Shown: positions 17,498 through 25,635 of the stretch, one piece after another
Numbering within the stretch: position 1 is the stretch's first letter
How the letters are laid out: every line of letters starts with the position of its first letter
NCBI GenBank assembly: GCA_965212545.1
Contig: CBDBVB010000021.1
Span: 310,001-374,000 of the forward strand
DNA length: 64,000 bases
Reading direction: 5' to 3'
From: JABDIP01 sp965212545
Lineage (GTDB): Bacteria; Pseudomonadota; Alphaproteobacteria; DSM-16000; Inquilinaceae
Position numbers and translations under genes: made by a program
The notes under the pieces: generated by a model
Database searches by the model: none
Told to the model about the DNA's origin: nothing
What the model saw: only the letters and a program-made list of their open reading frames with translations

Positions 17498-19036
17498 TCA
17501 GGCCGCGCCCTCGGGCTTGGGTCTGACCAGACGCACGCCGCCCAACACACAGAGCGCCAGAAATCCCGGCAGGACCCAGAACCAGGACTCAGCGGCGGCA
17601 AGTCCGGCCGTCGCGGCCCACAGGATCGAGGACATGGCCTCCGCCAATGTAGCGACCCGGGACGAGGTCTGCCGGCGGCGGAAATTGCTGCGCTTGGCCT
17701 GAGCACGGAACCAGATCTGGATCACCGTCGCCGATAGCGATGCTGCGGCGACCCCGAGCACTGCGATGCCGCCGGTCTTGGGAGCCGCAATCAGCAACGC
17801 GATCAGCAGCGGCCCGACGACGACGGCCATCGCGCCCATCACAGCCTCGACCTTCGCCTGCAGGATCATGCGAGCCGAGATCGGCGCCGTCGCCACCAGA
17901 TCCGGCGCGTCTTCGCCGGACACCGCCAGCCAGGCGAGCCCGCCGGCAAGCTGGCCGGATGCCATGGCGAGCACCGGCACCATGATCACCAGCGCCGTGA
18001 TATCGTCGCCGTAGTTGCGCCACAGCAGCAGGGCCGGCGGCAGCAGGTACAGGATCTGCATCAGCGTCTGGGACACCAGCCACGGATCGCGGCGCAGCAA
18101 CGCCCATTCCTTGCGGCGAAGGGCGCGCTTGGTCGATGCCTGGCGGAACTGGTCGACGCGGCGCAGATTGGCTTTCGCGCCGAAGCCGATGCTTGACGCC
18201 GCAATCACATGGTCGCCGAAGCGGGCGGAGAAGATCGCGATGGCGATCGCAAGCAGGCCCAGGCTCGCTCCGAGCACGACCGTCAGCAGCAGCAGGTCGC
18301 CCATCGCCGCCCGCGCCGGCCACCACAGAAGGCTGGCGGTGTCGGGTGTCATCGCGATGAACGAGTCCGACTGAAAGATGGTCAGCCGCGACACCTTGCC
18401 GTAGGTCAGGATCGCCGCCGCCTGCACGCCGATCGCGAATGCCGCTCCGACAACCGCTGCCATGATTTGTGCAATCAGCCGGGTGCGGCGCGGCCCCAGG
18501 GTGCGGAACATCGTCACCGTCGCCGCGACCGCCAGCGTGGCGGACACTGCGCCCATCGCGCATAGCACGCCATAGGCCGCAAGCCAGCGGGACCCGTCGA
18601 ACACCGCCAGGACGTTGACGAAAGGGCCGGCCAACAGCATCGACAGCAGCATGGTGGTGAGCGCAATGGCGCCCAGCCGGATCGCGAACAACCGCCGGGC
18701 GGAGGCGGGCGATGACAGAATGAGATCGAGATCGTCGCGGGCATAGAAGGCGCGGGTCACCGATTCCATGGACTGCGACAGCATCAGCGACCAGGACAGG
18801 AGCGCGCCGCCGGTCACCAGCGTCAATGTCGCCTTGTCTGGCGTGATGCCGGCGCGCACGGCAGGCGCGACCACGACATAGGCCAGCAGATGCATCAGCC
18901 CGGCAAAGATCACCAGTGCCACCGCCACCAGCGGCTCGCGCCCGCGCTTGCCCGCCGTCATCATCGACAGCCAGTCGCGCCATGCGAGGCTCAACTCGTG
19001 GCGCGCGAACCAGCCGAGTCCCGCCGGCTGCATCAT
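17498..19036 (-). CDS. ABC transporter permease (ABC-2-like exporter)
   Basis: The 512-residue membrane protein has about twelve hydrophobic segments in two halves, with a basic cytoplasmic stretch in the middle (RRVDQFRQASTKRALRRKEWALLRRDPW). This layout is seen in putative two-component ABC exporters in which the permease is a full-length fused polypeptide. Its start overlaps the stop of the upstream ATPase gene by 4 bases (ATGA), so the two are translated together and should form one transporter. Cargo unknown. It is convergent with the broken exported-protein gene. Confidence 0.85.
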   Translation of the reverse strand: MMQPAGLGWFARHELSLAWRDWLSMMTAGKRGREPLVAVALVIFAGLMHLLAYVVVAPAVRAGITPDKATLTLVTGGALLSWSLMLSQSMESVTRAFYARDDLDLILSSPASARRLFAIRLGAIALTTMLLSMLLAGPFVNVLAVFDGSRWLAAYGVLCAMGAVSATLAVAATVTMFRTLGPRRTRLIAQIMAAVVGAAFAIGVQAAAILTYGKVSRLTIFQSDSFIAMTPDTASLLWWPARAAMGDLLLLTVVLGASLGLLAIAIAIFSARFGDHVIAASSIGFGAKANLRRVDQFRQASTKRALRRKEWALLRRDPWLVSQTLMQILYLLPPALLLWRNYGDDITALVIMVPVLAMASGQLAGGLAWLAVSGEDAPDLVATAPISARMILQAKVEAVMGAMAVVVGPLLIALLIAAPKTGGIAVLGVAAASLSATVIQIWFRAQAKRSNFRRRQTSSRVATLAEAMSSILWAATAGLAAAESWFWVLPGFLALCVLGGVRLVRPKPEGAA

Positions 19037-19782
19037 GCCGCGGTGCTCTGCTCCGCGACCAGGTCGAGGAAAATGTCCTCGAGGCTGCCGCCGGTGCGCG
19101 ATTGCCGCCGTAGCTCCTCCAAGGTGCCCTCGGCGATCAACCGGCCTTCGGCGATCACGCCAATGCGCTCGGCCATGCGTTCCGCGACCTCCAGGATATG
19201 CGTCGTCATGATGACCGTGGCGCCATCGCGGACGCGTTCTGCCAGCACGTCCTTGACCTGCCGCGCCGAGCCGGCGTCGAGACCGGTCAGCGGCTCGTCG
19301 AGGATGATCAGTTGGGGCTCGTGGACCAGCGCCCCGGCCAACGCCACTTTCTGCCGCATGCCTTTGGAAAAGCTCTGGCAGCGTTCATGGGCGTGCGGGC
19401 CCAGGCCGAGCCAGTCGATCAGGTGACGCGCTCGTGCCTCGGCGGTCGCCGCGTCTATGCTCCAGAGCCCGGCGACGAACTCCAGGTATTCGAACGGCGT
19501 CAGCTTGTCGTAGATCATGGGCTCGTCCGACACCCAGGCGATCACCCGTTTTGCCGCGATCGGGTCCTCCAGCGCGTCGATACCGAAAACCGAGATCGCG
19601 CCGGCATCGGGACGCAGCAGCCCGGCGACCATCCGCAGCGTGGTGGTCTTTCCAGCGCCATTCGGGCCCAGCAGTGCGTAGAACTCGCCGACACGGATGG
19701 CGAGATCCAGACTGTCGACCGCGGGCCGGTCGAAGCGCTTGCTGAGGCCGGTGATTTCCAGGGCGGCCGGTTGTCTGTTCAT
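19033..19782 (-). CDS. ABC transporter ATP-binding protein
   Basis: The 249-residue ATPase has Walker A GPNGAGKTT, Q-loop region FGIDALEDP, a signature SKGMRQKVALAGALVH, Walker B LIILDEP followed by the D-loop GLDAGS, and the switch His in TTHILE. The SKGM variant of the LSGGQ signature is typical of ABC-2 exporters of the drug, haem or lantibiotic type. It is the first gene of a two-gene operon with the permease behind it, and is divergent from gltX across about 200 bases. Confidence 0.93.
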   Translation of the reverse strand: MNRQPAALEITGLSKRFDRPAVDSLDLAIRVGEFYALLGPNGAGKTTTLRMVAGLLRPDAGAISVFGIDALEDPIAAKRVIAWVSDEPMIYDKLTPFEYLEFVAGLWSIDAATAEARARHLIDWLGLGPHAHERCQSFSKGMRQKVALAGALVHEPQLIILDEPLTGLDAGSARQVKDVLAERVRDGATVIMTTHILEVAERMAERIGVIAEGRLIAEGTLEELRRQSRTGGSLEDIFLDLVAEQSTAA

Positions 19783-19993
19783 CGCGGGTCCAGGTTACTG
19801 GCGTCGTGTTCGTGGCGACATCGATCCTGGATTGCATACAGGGATATGGTTTCCGAGTTTTAAAGCCGGGCTCCACGGTTTGGACCCGGACATCTCCGCC
19901 GACCGGGTCAAACGCCTTGACAGGTGCGTTGGCCGCGCGGGATAGGTCGGCCGCCGTGGCGTCGGCCAGAACGCCGAAAGGGATATGTCGCCG

Positions 19994-21337
19994 ATGACCG
20001 TCAAGACCCGTTTCGCGCCGAGCCCGACCGGGCTCCTGCATGTCGGAAACGCCCGCACGGCGCTGGTAGCCTGGCTGTTTGCCCGCCATGAGCAGGGGCA
20101 CTTCCTGCTGCGGCTCGACGACACCGACGAAGAACGGGGTCGACCGGAATTCGCCGATGCGATCGAGCGGGATTTGGCCTGGCTCGGCCTGGATTGGGAC
20201 GATCGGGCACGGCAGTCGGAGGGCACCGCGCGATACGACGACGCGATCGCCACGCTGAAGGCCGATGCCCGGCTCTACCCCTGTTTCGAGACGCCGGAAG
20301 AGCTGTCCCTGAAGCGCAAGAGCCTGCTGTCGCGCGGCCTGCCGCCGATCTACGATCGGGCGGCTCTTGCGTTGAGCGATGCGGAGCGGGGGGGGCTGGA
20401 AGGCGAAGGGCGACGGCCGCACTGGCGTTTCAAGCTGGATCACAGCGCCATCGAGTGGATTGATCTGGTGCGCGGGCCGGTGCATTTCGAGGGAAGGGAT
20501 ATTTCGGATCCGGTGCTGATCCGCGCCGATGGCCGGCCGCTCTACCACATCGGCTCGGTGGTCGACGATATCGACCATGCCATAACCCATGTCGTGCGCG
20601 GCGAGGATCATGTCGCCAACACGGCGATGCACATCCAGCTCTTTCGCGCGCTTGGCGCCGAGCCGCCGGAATTCGCGCATCTGCCGCTGCTGGCCGACGC
20701 CGCCGGCAAGAGTCTGTCAAAGCGCCTGGGCAGCCTGAGCCTGGAGGCACTTCGGGAAGAGGAGGGTTTGGAGCCGATGGCGGTCGTCAGCCTGCTCGGC
20801 CGGCTGGGCACCTCCGATCCGGTGGAACCGCTACACGACGTCGACATCCTCGTCTCGGGATTCGACTTTGGCAAATTCGCCCGCGGCACGCCGAAGTTCG
20901 ACCCGGAGGAGCTGAAACGCCTCAATTCCCGCCTTCTGCACGATACGTCGTTTGACGCCGTTGACGGGCGTCTGAAGGAACTGGGGCTGGCCGGAGTCGA
21001 TGCGGAATTCTGGACGGCAGTCCGGCCGAATCTCTCGAGGCTGGCGGATGTGGGCGAATGGTGGCAGGTGGCCAAAGGACCGATCGAGCCGGTTATGGAG
21101 GATCCGTCATTCCTCGCCGTGGCGGCCGATCTGCTTCCTCCGGAGCCGTGGGATGGAGAGACGTTCGGCGCGTGGTCTTCATCCTTGAAGGACGCCACCG
21201 GCCGCAAGGGCAAGGCGCTGTTTCGCCCGTTGCGTTTGGCCCTGACCGGCCGCGATCATGGACCCGAGATGAAGGCCCTGTTGCCGCTCATTGGACGCAA
21301 GCAAGCCGGCGCCCGACTCTGCGGCACTGGTCGGTGA
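19994..21337 (+). CDS. gltX: glutamyl-tRNA synthetase
   Basis: Class I synthetase of 447 residues. The opening TRFAPSPTGLLHVGNARTAL contains the HIGH-type motif (HVGN), RLDDTD follows, and KSLSKR is the KMSKS loop. VRGEDHVANTAMHIQ in the middle is the typical catalytic segment. It charges tRNA(Glu), and possibly also tRNA(Gln) as alphaproteobacteria often use a transamidation route with one of two GltX copies. Two ATGs 9 bases apart are possible; 19994 has AAAGG at 11 bases, 19985 would be only 2 bases from it. The C-terminal anticodon-binding domain is shorter than in E. coli GltX. Confidence 0.93.
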   Translation: MTVKTRFAPSPTGLLHVGNARTALVAWLFARHEQGHFLLRLDDTDEERGRPEFADAIERDLAWLGLDWDDRARQSEGTARYDDAIATLKADARLYPCFETPEELSLKRKSLLSRGLPPIYDRAALALSDAERGGLEGEGRRPHWRFKLDHSAIEWIDLVRGPVHFEGRDISDPVLIRADGRPLYHIGSVVDDIDHAITHVVRGEDHVANTAMHIQLFRALGAEPPEFAHLPLLADAAGKSLSKRLGSLSLEALREEEGLEPMAVVSLLGRLGTSDPVEPLHDVDILVSGFDFGKFARGTPKFDPEELKRLNSRLLHDTSFDAVDGRLKELGLAGVDAEFWTAVRPNLSRLADVGEWWQVAKGPIEPVMEDPSFLAVAADLLPPEPWDGETFGAWSSSLKDATGRKGKALFRPLRLALTGRDHGPEMKALLPLIGRKQAGARLCGTGR

Positions 21338-21377
21338 CCCGGTCACCGTACTCGACGGCGTGGCACCGAGGACGAGA

Positions 21378-21403
21378 AGGAAGGGGCTTGGTCACCCCTT
21401 CCT
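21378..21403 (+). terminator. stem-loop downstream of gltX
   Basis: Nine-base arms AGGAAGGGG and CCCCTTCCT around an 8-base loop, 40 bases after the gltX stop. No T-tract follows, so it may be a weak intrinsic terminator or 3' protection element, possibly also serving the convergent small gene. Confidence 0.45.
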
Positions 21404-21457
21404 CCTGGTCATTAGGCTATGTGATCCATAGTGAAAAGTGAGATCACGTGGGGTCTG

Positions 21458-21715
21458 TTACTGTGGCGACTCGTCTTCTTCGCCTGTAGGCACCACTGCC
21501 GGCGCCGCTGGTTCCGGGGCGGCCTCGAATTCATCACGATCATTATAGCAAGCGGTACTGCTTGCGCTGTCGCGAATGCACTCATCGGCCGAACCCACGC
21601 GGCCGGGGTTGTCTTCCCCTAGGCCCTCATTCCAGATCTGTTTCACCGTATCGGCTTGGGCGACTCCGGAGAGCAGCACAAGCACGGCCGCCAAGGCGGT
21701 CATGGACTTGGTCAT
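21458..21715 (-). CDS. small exported hypothetical protein
   Basis: The 85-residue product has a signal peptide MTKSMTALAAVLVLLSGVAQA. A short mature region with two cysteines (DECIRDSASSTACYND) and an acidic, Ala/Pro-rich tail (EFEAAPEPAAPAVVPTGEEDE) follow. The start is preceded by AAAAAAGGT. I do not recognise the family. It is remarkable mainly for its upstream region, which holds three tandem 48-49 bp repeats ending some 33 bases before the start codon. The gene is AT-richer than neighbours. Confidence 0.6.
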   Translation of the reverse strand: MTKSMTALAAVLVLLSGVAQADTVKQIWNEGLGEDNPGRVGSADECIRDSASSTACYNDRDEFEAAPEPAAPAVVPTGEEDESPQ

Positions 21716-21747
21716 GGCTGATACCTTTTTTGAGGATTTGCATCATT

Positions 21748-21889
21748 TGTCCATGCCATCCGGCCCGATAATCCGGGCTTCTATGATTACGTTGTTTGTC
21801 CATGCCAACCGGCCCGATATCCCGGGCTTCTCTGGTTACGTCCGTGTCCATGCCATCCGGCCCGATGAATCAGGCTTCTATAGTTAATA
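21748..21889 (-). repeat. three tandem 48-49 bp hairpin-forming repeats upstream of the small exported protein
   Basis: Copies begin at 21748, 21797 and 21845 on the plus strand with TGTCCATGCC(A/T)... The shared core is CATGCCA(T/A)CCGGCCCGAT..., then GGCTTCT(A/C)T. Within each, GCCCG and CGGGC can pair across a 6-base loop; in the third copy one pair becomes G-T, so pairing is kept despite sequence change. The array lies in the 5' region of the exported-protein gene at 21715. Possible roles are a repeated operator, an mRNA leader structure, or a simple duplication. The repeats are seen directly; function is unknown. Confidence 0.8.
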
Positions 21890-22099
21890 TCTAAAATGTA
21901 TCATAAATCCCCGATTTGCAATGATCCAGATCACTCTTCAGCCCGGCGAGGCGAAGTTCGGCGTATTTCGCGACGTTGTGCCGTGATTGCCGGCTGGTCC
22001 ATATCCGCGCTCCGCAGGGCCCAGCTCGGTTAACCTAGTCTTAGGCGGAATTGACTAGGAGTGACCGACGGCATCTCAATCCGAAAGAGGATTCGAAAC

Positions 22100-23242
22100 A
22101 TGTCCCGGTACAGTTGCGTCGCTGGGCGGCGCCCGAATTCGGTCATTCTCGTCATGGCCGCCGCCGCGATCCTTTCGGCTTGCAGCAACACCCAGCAGAT
22201 CGCCCGACAGCAGATGATGGCGCCTGACAATATGGAAGTCGCCATGCGCGGTGACGTCGCCGTCGTCGAGTTCACCGGCGAGGGCGGCCAGGCGGTCGCC
22301 GACCAGCTGTCGGCCAGTCTTGAGCGGGTGCGGATCGAGGGCCGGCCGGTCTTTGACGTGCACGGGCCGGTTCGGCTGCATTCCGGACGCACCGTGTCGA
22401 TCGGCAATGTCGATCCGGCTGAGGCGCTGGACTATGCCCGCTCTGTCGATGCCGGCGCCGTCCTGATGGGCCAGACCAGCTACGATTCCACGACCGAGTT
22501 GCTGCCGCCCCAAACCAGTGAGACCTGCGAGGTCTTCGACGCCGCCGGCCATTGCGTCGAAGTCTGGGTCGAGGTGCAGCAATGTGCGGAAATCACCGTG
22601 ATGATGGATTTCGCCGCCCAGGCCATGGACGCCGATACCGGCGACATGATCTACGAGGCCCGGCCGGCCCGCACCGCGCGCTCGACGACCGAATGCGTGT
22701 CGACCGCCGACGATCCGGGTGTGCTGATTACGCGGCTGCTGAACAACGATTTCGGGCGCTCGGTCGATGGCTTGCGAGCCCAGCTGGCGCAGAATGCCGC
22801 TGACCGCATTCATCGAGACATCGCGCCCTATCCCGAGACTTTCCGCGTTTCGTTCTTGAACGAAGGCGACCGGCTGACCGGCGGTCATGAGGCGCTGTTC
22901 GAAGAGGCCTCCGACCTGGTCGGAAACGGCCAGCCCGGAGCTGCCTGCAGCCTCTGGGAGCGCATGGCCAGATCCGGCATCAGGGACCGGGCTGTCGCGT
23001 ACAATATGGCGGCCTGCGCGGAAGAGGCCGGAAACTTCCGCGCTGCCTCGGAAGCCTATGAGTCGGTCTACCGCATGGTGTTCCACACGCCATTGCAGAG
23101 CGCAGGCCAGGAGTCTGCCGCTGAGGGTAACTACGAGCTGAACGACTGGGCCGAACTGCTGTCGCAATCCCGGGAGCGGGTTCGCCGCCGGCAAGAGGCA
23201 GAAGAAGAGCTGTTGGTCCTGACCGGCCCCCCGACCACGTAG
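22100..23242 (+). CDS. lipoprotein with TPR-like C-terminal region, function unknown
   Basis: The 380-residue product has a lipoprotein signal (VILVMAAAAILSAC, lipobox Leu-Ser-Ala-Cys). Then comes an alpha/beta region (MRGDVAVVEFTGEGGQAVADQLSASL and VDAGAVLMGQTSYDS) resembling CsgG-like or LPP20-like outer-membrane-associated lipoproteins. A helical C-terminus (AVAYNMAACAEEAGNFRAASEAYESVYRM) reads as one to two TPR units. Cysteine pairs (ETCEVFDAAGHCVEVW, QQCAEI) suggest disulphides in the periplasm. The ATG at 22100 was chosen over a GTG at 22061 because AGAGG sits upstream and the signal starts sensibly. No operon partner. Confidence 0.72.
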   Translation: MSRYSCVAGRRPNSVILVMAAAAILSACSNTQQIARQQMMAPDNMEVAMRGDVAVVEFTGEGGQAVADQLSASLERVRIEGRPVFDVHGPVRLHSGRTVSIGNVDPAEALDYARSVDAGAVLMGQTSYDSTTELLPPQTSETCEVFDAAGHCVEVWVEVQQCAEITVMMDFAAQAMDADTGDMIYEARPARTARSTTECVSTADDPGVLITRLLNNDFGRSVDGLRAQLAQNAADRIHRDIAPYPETFRVSFLNEGDRLTGGHEALFEEASDLVGNGQPGAACSLWERMARSGIRDRAVAYNMAACAEEAGNFRAASEAYESVYRMVFHTPLQSAGQESAAEGNYELNDWAELLSQSRERVRRRQEAEEELLVLTGPPTT

Positions 23243-23254
23243 GGCGAACGACGG

Positions 23255-24031
23255 TCAGCTCTTGCGGCCGTCGACCCGCTTGGCGAAGTCCTTCGCGGTC
23301 AACCAGTGGTAGCTGAGTAACGCGCCGTCCAGCACGACGTTGAAGACGCCGTAGGCGGATGGCGCTGACCGGCGTATGACGGCAGCGTCCGTCAGTTCGA
23401 CCGTCCGGCATTCCAAATCGCGCGCGGCGGCGCAGTCCACCAGCACCTTCGTGGCGTCCTCGATATAGGGGCACTGGTCGCTGCGCACGATGGTCAGACC
23501 CGCGCCGAACCGGGCCGCCTTCTCCTCCCAGCCTCCGCTGAACCGAGGCGGCGCGGCATCGCCGAAGCGTTTCACCAGCAGTGTGAAGGCCGGCGGTGCG
23601 CTATCGACTGCCTCGAACCCTTGGGCGCGCAGGAAATCGGAGCCCACGAGCCAGGTCTTTTCGCTGGCAACCATGGCGACGCCGGCCATGCCGGCCTGCC
23701 CGGCGTCGGAGATGCAGGCCTCGAGCAACTGCCGTCCGCCGCCATTGCCCTTGCAGCGGCCGACCACCCAGATGCAGTGAATCACCATGTACCCGGCCGC
23801 CTCGACCGCCCGCCAGGCATATTCGCCAGGCAGGTATTCGATGAAACCCCGGCCGCCACCGCCGAGCATCTTCAGCCGCATGCCCTCGTCGAACCGCGCC
23901 GTCAGCCAACGCTGCTTGCGCAGGTAGCCCTCCGCCTTGCGGCGACTCTGCAGGCAGAAGAACCCGCTCTTCGCCACTGAGTCGGCAGTGACATCCACGA
24001 TGGGAAATCCGTCGACCGATCCACCCTTCAT
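23255..24031 (-). CDS. GNAT N-acetyltransferase with C-terminal YoaP-like domain
   Basis: The 258-residue protein contains a GNAT core. VIHCIWVVGRCKGNGGGRQLLEACI is the acetyl-CoA-binding segment, here with an unusually Gly-rich RCKGNGGG loop, and AMVASEKTWLVGSDFLRAQGF follows. The C-terminal part (TIVRSDQCPYIEDATKVLVDCA) has a thioredoxin-like strand-cysteine-helix as in YoaP-type proteins, which pair a GNAT domain with a thioredoxin-related domain. Acceptor substrate unknown. The start at 24031 has AAGAGG upstream; an earlier in-frame start would add 28 unconserved residues. It is divergent from cysS. Confidence 0.8.
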   Translation of the reverse strand: MKGGSVDGFPIVDVTADSVAKSGFFCLQSRRKAEGYLRKQRWLTARFDEGMRLKMLGGGGRGFIEYLPGEYAWRAVEAAGYMVIHCIWVVGRCKGNGGGRQLLEACISDAGQAGMAGVAMVASEKTWLVGSDFLRAQGFEAVDSAPPAFTLLVKRFGDAAPPRFSGGWEEKAARFGAGLTIVRSDQCPYIEDATKVLVDCAAARDLECRTVELTDAAVIRRSAPSAYGVFNVVLDGALLSYHWLTAKDFAKRVDGRKS

Positions 24032-24204
24032 GCCAACATCCTCTTCCCGAAGTCCACAGGAGTTCGGGTGCTCTACGCGCAAGAGTGCACCGATGCCTTG
24101 CGACAGATCACGCATGGACCATTGACCGCACGATTTGCTAGGTTGCGCGCCCCTCGGCCGGCTCGCTTGGCCCGGACCGGGCAGCGGCAGGCGGAGGCGG
24201 GGCG

Positions 24205-25596
24205 ATGGCCCTCAAGATTTACAACACCCTGACCCGGTCGAAGGAGGACTTCGTACCGCTCGATCCGCAGCATATCCGCATGTATGTCTGCGGACCGACC
24301 GTCTACGACTTCGCCCATGTCGGGAATGCCCGCCCGGTGGTCGTCTTCGATGTCCTGTACCGCTTGCTACGCCGGCTCAATCCGGATGCCAAGGTCACCT
24401 ATGTCCGCAACATCACCGATGTCGAGGACAAGATCATTCAGGCGTCGCAGGACACCGGAGAGCCGATCGCCGAGCTGACCAGGCGAACCGGTCGGATCTA
24501 CCAGGACGACATGCTGGCGCTGGGTGCCCTGGAGCCGGACTTGGAGCCCCGGGCCACCGACCACATCGCCGAAATGCTCGAGATGATCGAGCGCCTGATC
24601 GCCAAGGGGCATGCCTATGACTCCGATGGCGAAGTGCTGTTCCATGTGCCGTCCATGGCGGAGTACGGCCGGCTGTCCCGGCACGGCCGCGATGAGCTGA
24701 TCGCCGGCGCCCGCGTCGATGTCGCGGCGAATAAGCGCGATCCGGCCGATTTCGTGCTGTGGAAGCCTTCGACGCCAGACCAGCCCGGCTGGGACAGCCC
24801 GTGGGGCCGTGGCCGTCCGGGCTGGCACATCGAGTGCTCAGCCATGGCCAAGCGCTATCTGGGTGAGGTGTTCGACATCCATGGCGGCGGCCAGGATCTG
24901 ATCTTCCCGCATCATGAGAACGAGATCGCCCAGAGCCGCTGCGCCCATGACACTGAGCTTATGGCCCGGTACTGGATGCATAACGGCTATCTGACCGTCG
25001 AGGGCGAGAAGATGTCAAAGTCGCTGGGCAACTACTACACGGTGCACGACCTGCTGAAGGAGGTGCCGGGCGAGGCGATCCGCCTGTCTCTGCTGGCCGG
25101 CCATTACCGCCAGCCGCTCGATTTCAGCAAGGATGCGCTGGGACAGGCCAGGGCGCAGCTTGACCGGCTCTATGGCGCTCTGCGGTCGGTCGCGGCCATC
25201 GCGCCTGAAACGTCCGGCGACGTGCCCCTGGACGTGTTGGCGGCGCTGCAGGACGATCTGAACACGCCGATGGCGCTGTCGCACCTGCATGAGCTGGCGT
25301 CACGGCTGTACAAGTCGACGGATCCGGCCGAGCAGGCCCGGCTGAAGGGCCAGATGCTGGCCGGCGGCGAGGTGCTGGGGCTGGTTCAAGGGGATCCGGA
25401 AGACTGGTTCCAGGCTGCGCCGGCATCCGATGAGGGTCTGTCGCCGGCCCAGATCGAGGATCTGATCGCGCGTCGCAGATCCGCCCGCGTGGAACGTGAT
25501 TTCGCCGAGGCCGATCGAATCCGCGCTGAACTTGCCGACCGCGGCGTTGTGCTTGAGGATGGTCCGGACGGTACCACCTGGCGCCGCGAAGCATAG
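24205..25596 (+). CDS. cysS: cysteinyl-tRNA synthetase
   Basis: The 463-residue class I synthetase has MYVCGPTVYDFAHVGNARP near the start, where the Cys is a zinc ligand and HVGN is the HIGH-type motif. GWHIECSAM and HHENEIAQS contribute further zinc ligands, and KMSKSLGN is the ATP loop. Length and order match CysS. It charges tRNA(Cys) in the cytoplasm. It is followed by cimA 39 bases downstream on the same strand, a common alphaproteobacterial neighbour pair. Confidence 0.97.
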   Translation: MALKIYNTLTRSKEDFVPLDPQHIRMYVCGPTVYDFAHVGNARPVVVFDVLYRLLRRLNPDAKVTYVRNITDVEDKIIQASQDTGEPIAELTRRTGRIYQDDMLALGALEPDLEPRATDHIAEMLEMIERLIAKGHAYDSDGEVLFHVPSMAEYGRLSRHGRDELIAGARVDVAANKRDPADFVLWKPSTPDQPGWDSPWGRGRPGWHIECSAMAKRYLGEVFDIHGGGQDLIFPHHENEIAQSRCAHDTELMARYWMHNGYLTVEGEKMSKSLGNYYTVHDLLKEVPGEAIRLSLLAGHYRQPLDFSKDALGQARAQLDRLYGALRSVAAIAPETSGDVPLDVLAALQDDLNTPMALSHLHELASRLYKSTDPAEQARLKGQMLAGGEVLGLVQGDPEDWFQAAPASDEGLSPAQIEDLIARRRSARVERDFAEADRIRAELADRGVVLEDGPDGTTWRREA

Positions 25597-25635
25597 AGTG
25601 ACAAAGAGGCCAGTGAGGCCCCCGGGACCAAGGCG

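Noticed and set aside
22076..23194. 372-codon minus-strand frame opposite the lipoprotein gene
   Set aside because: The plus strand has a lipobox and sensible codon pattern; the minus frame does not resemble a protein family.
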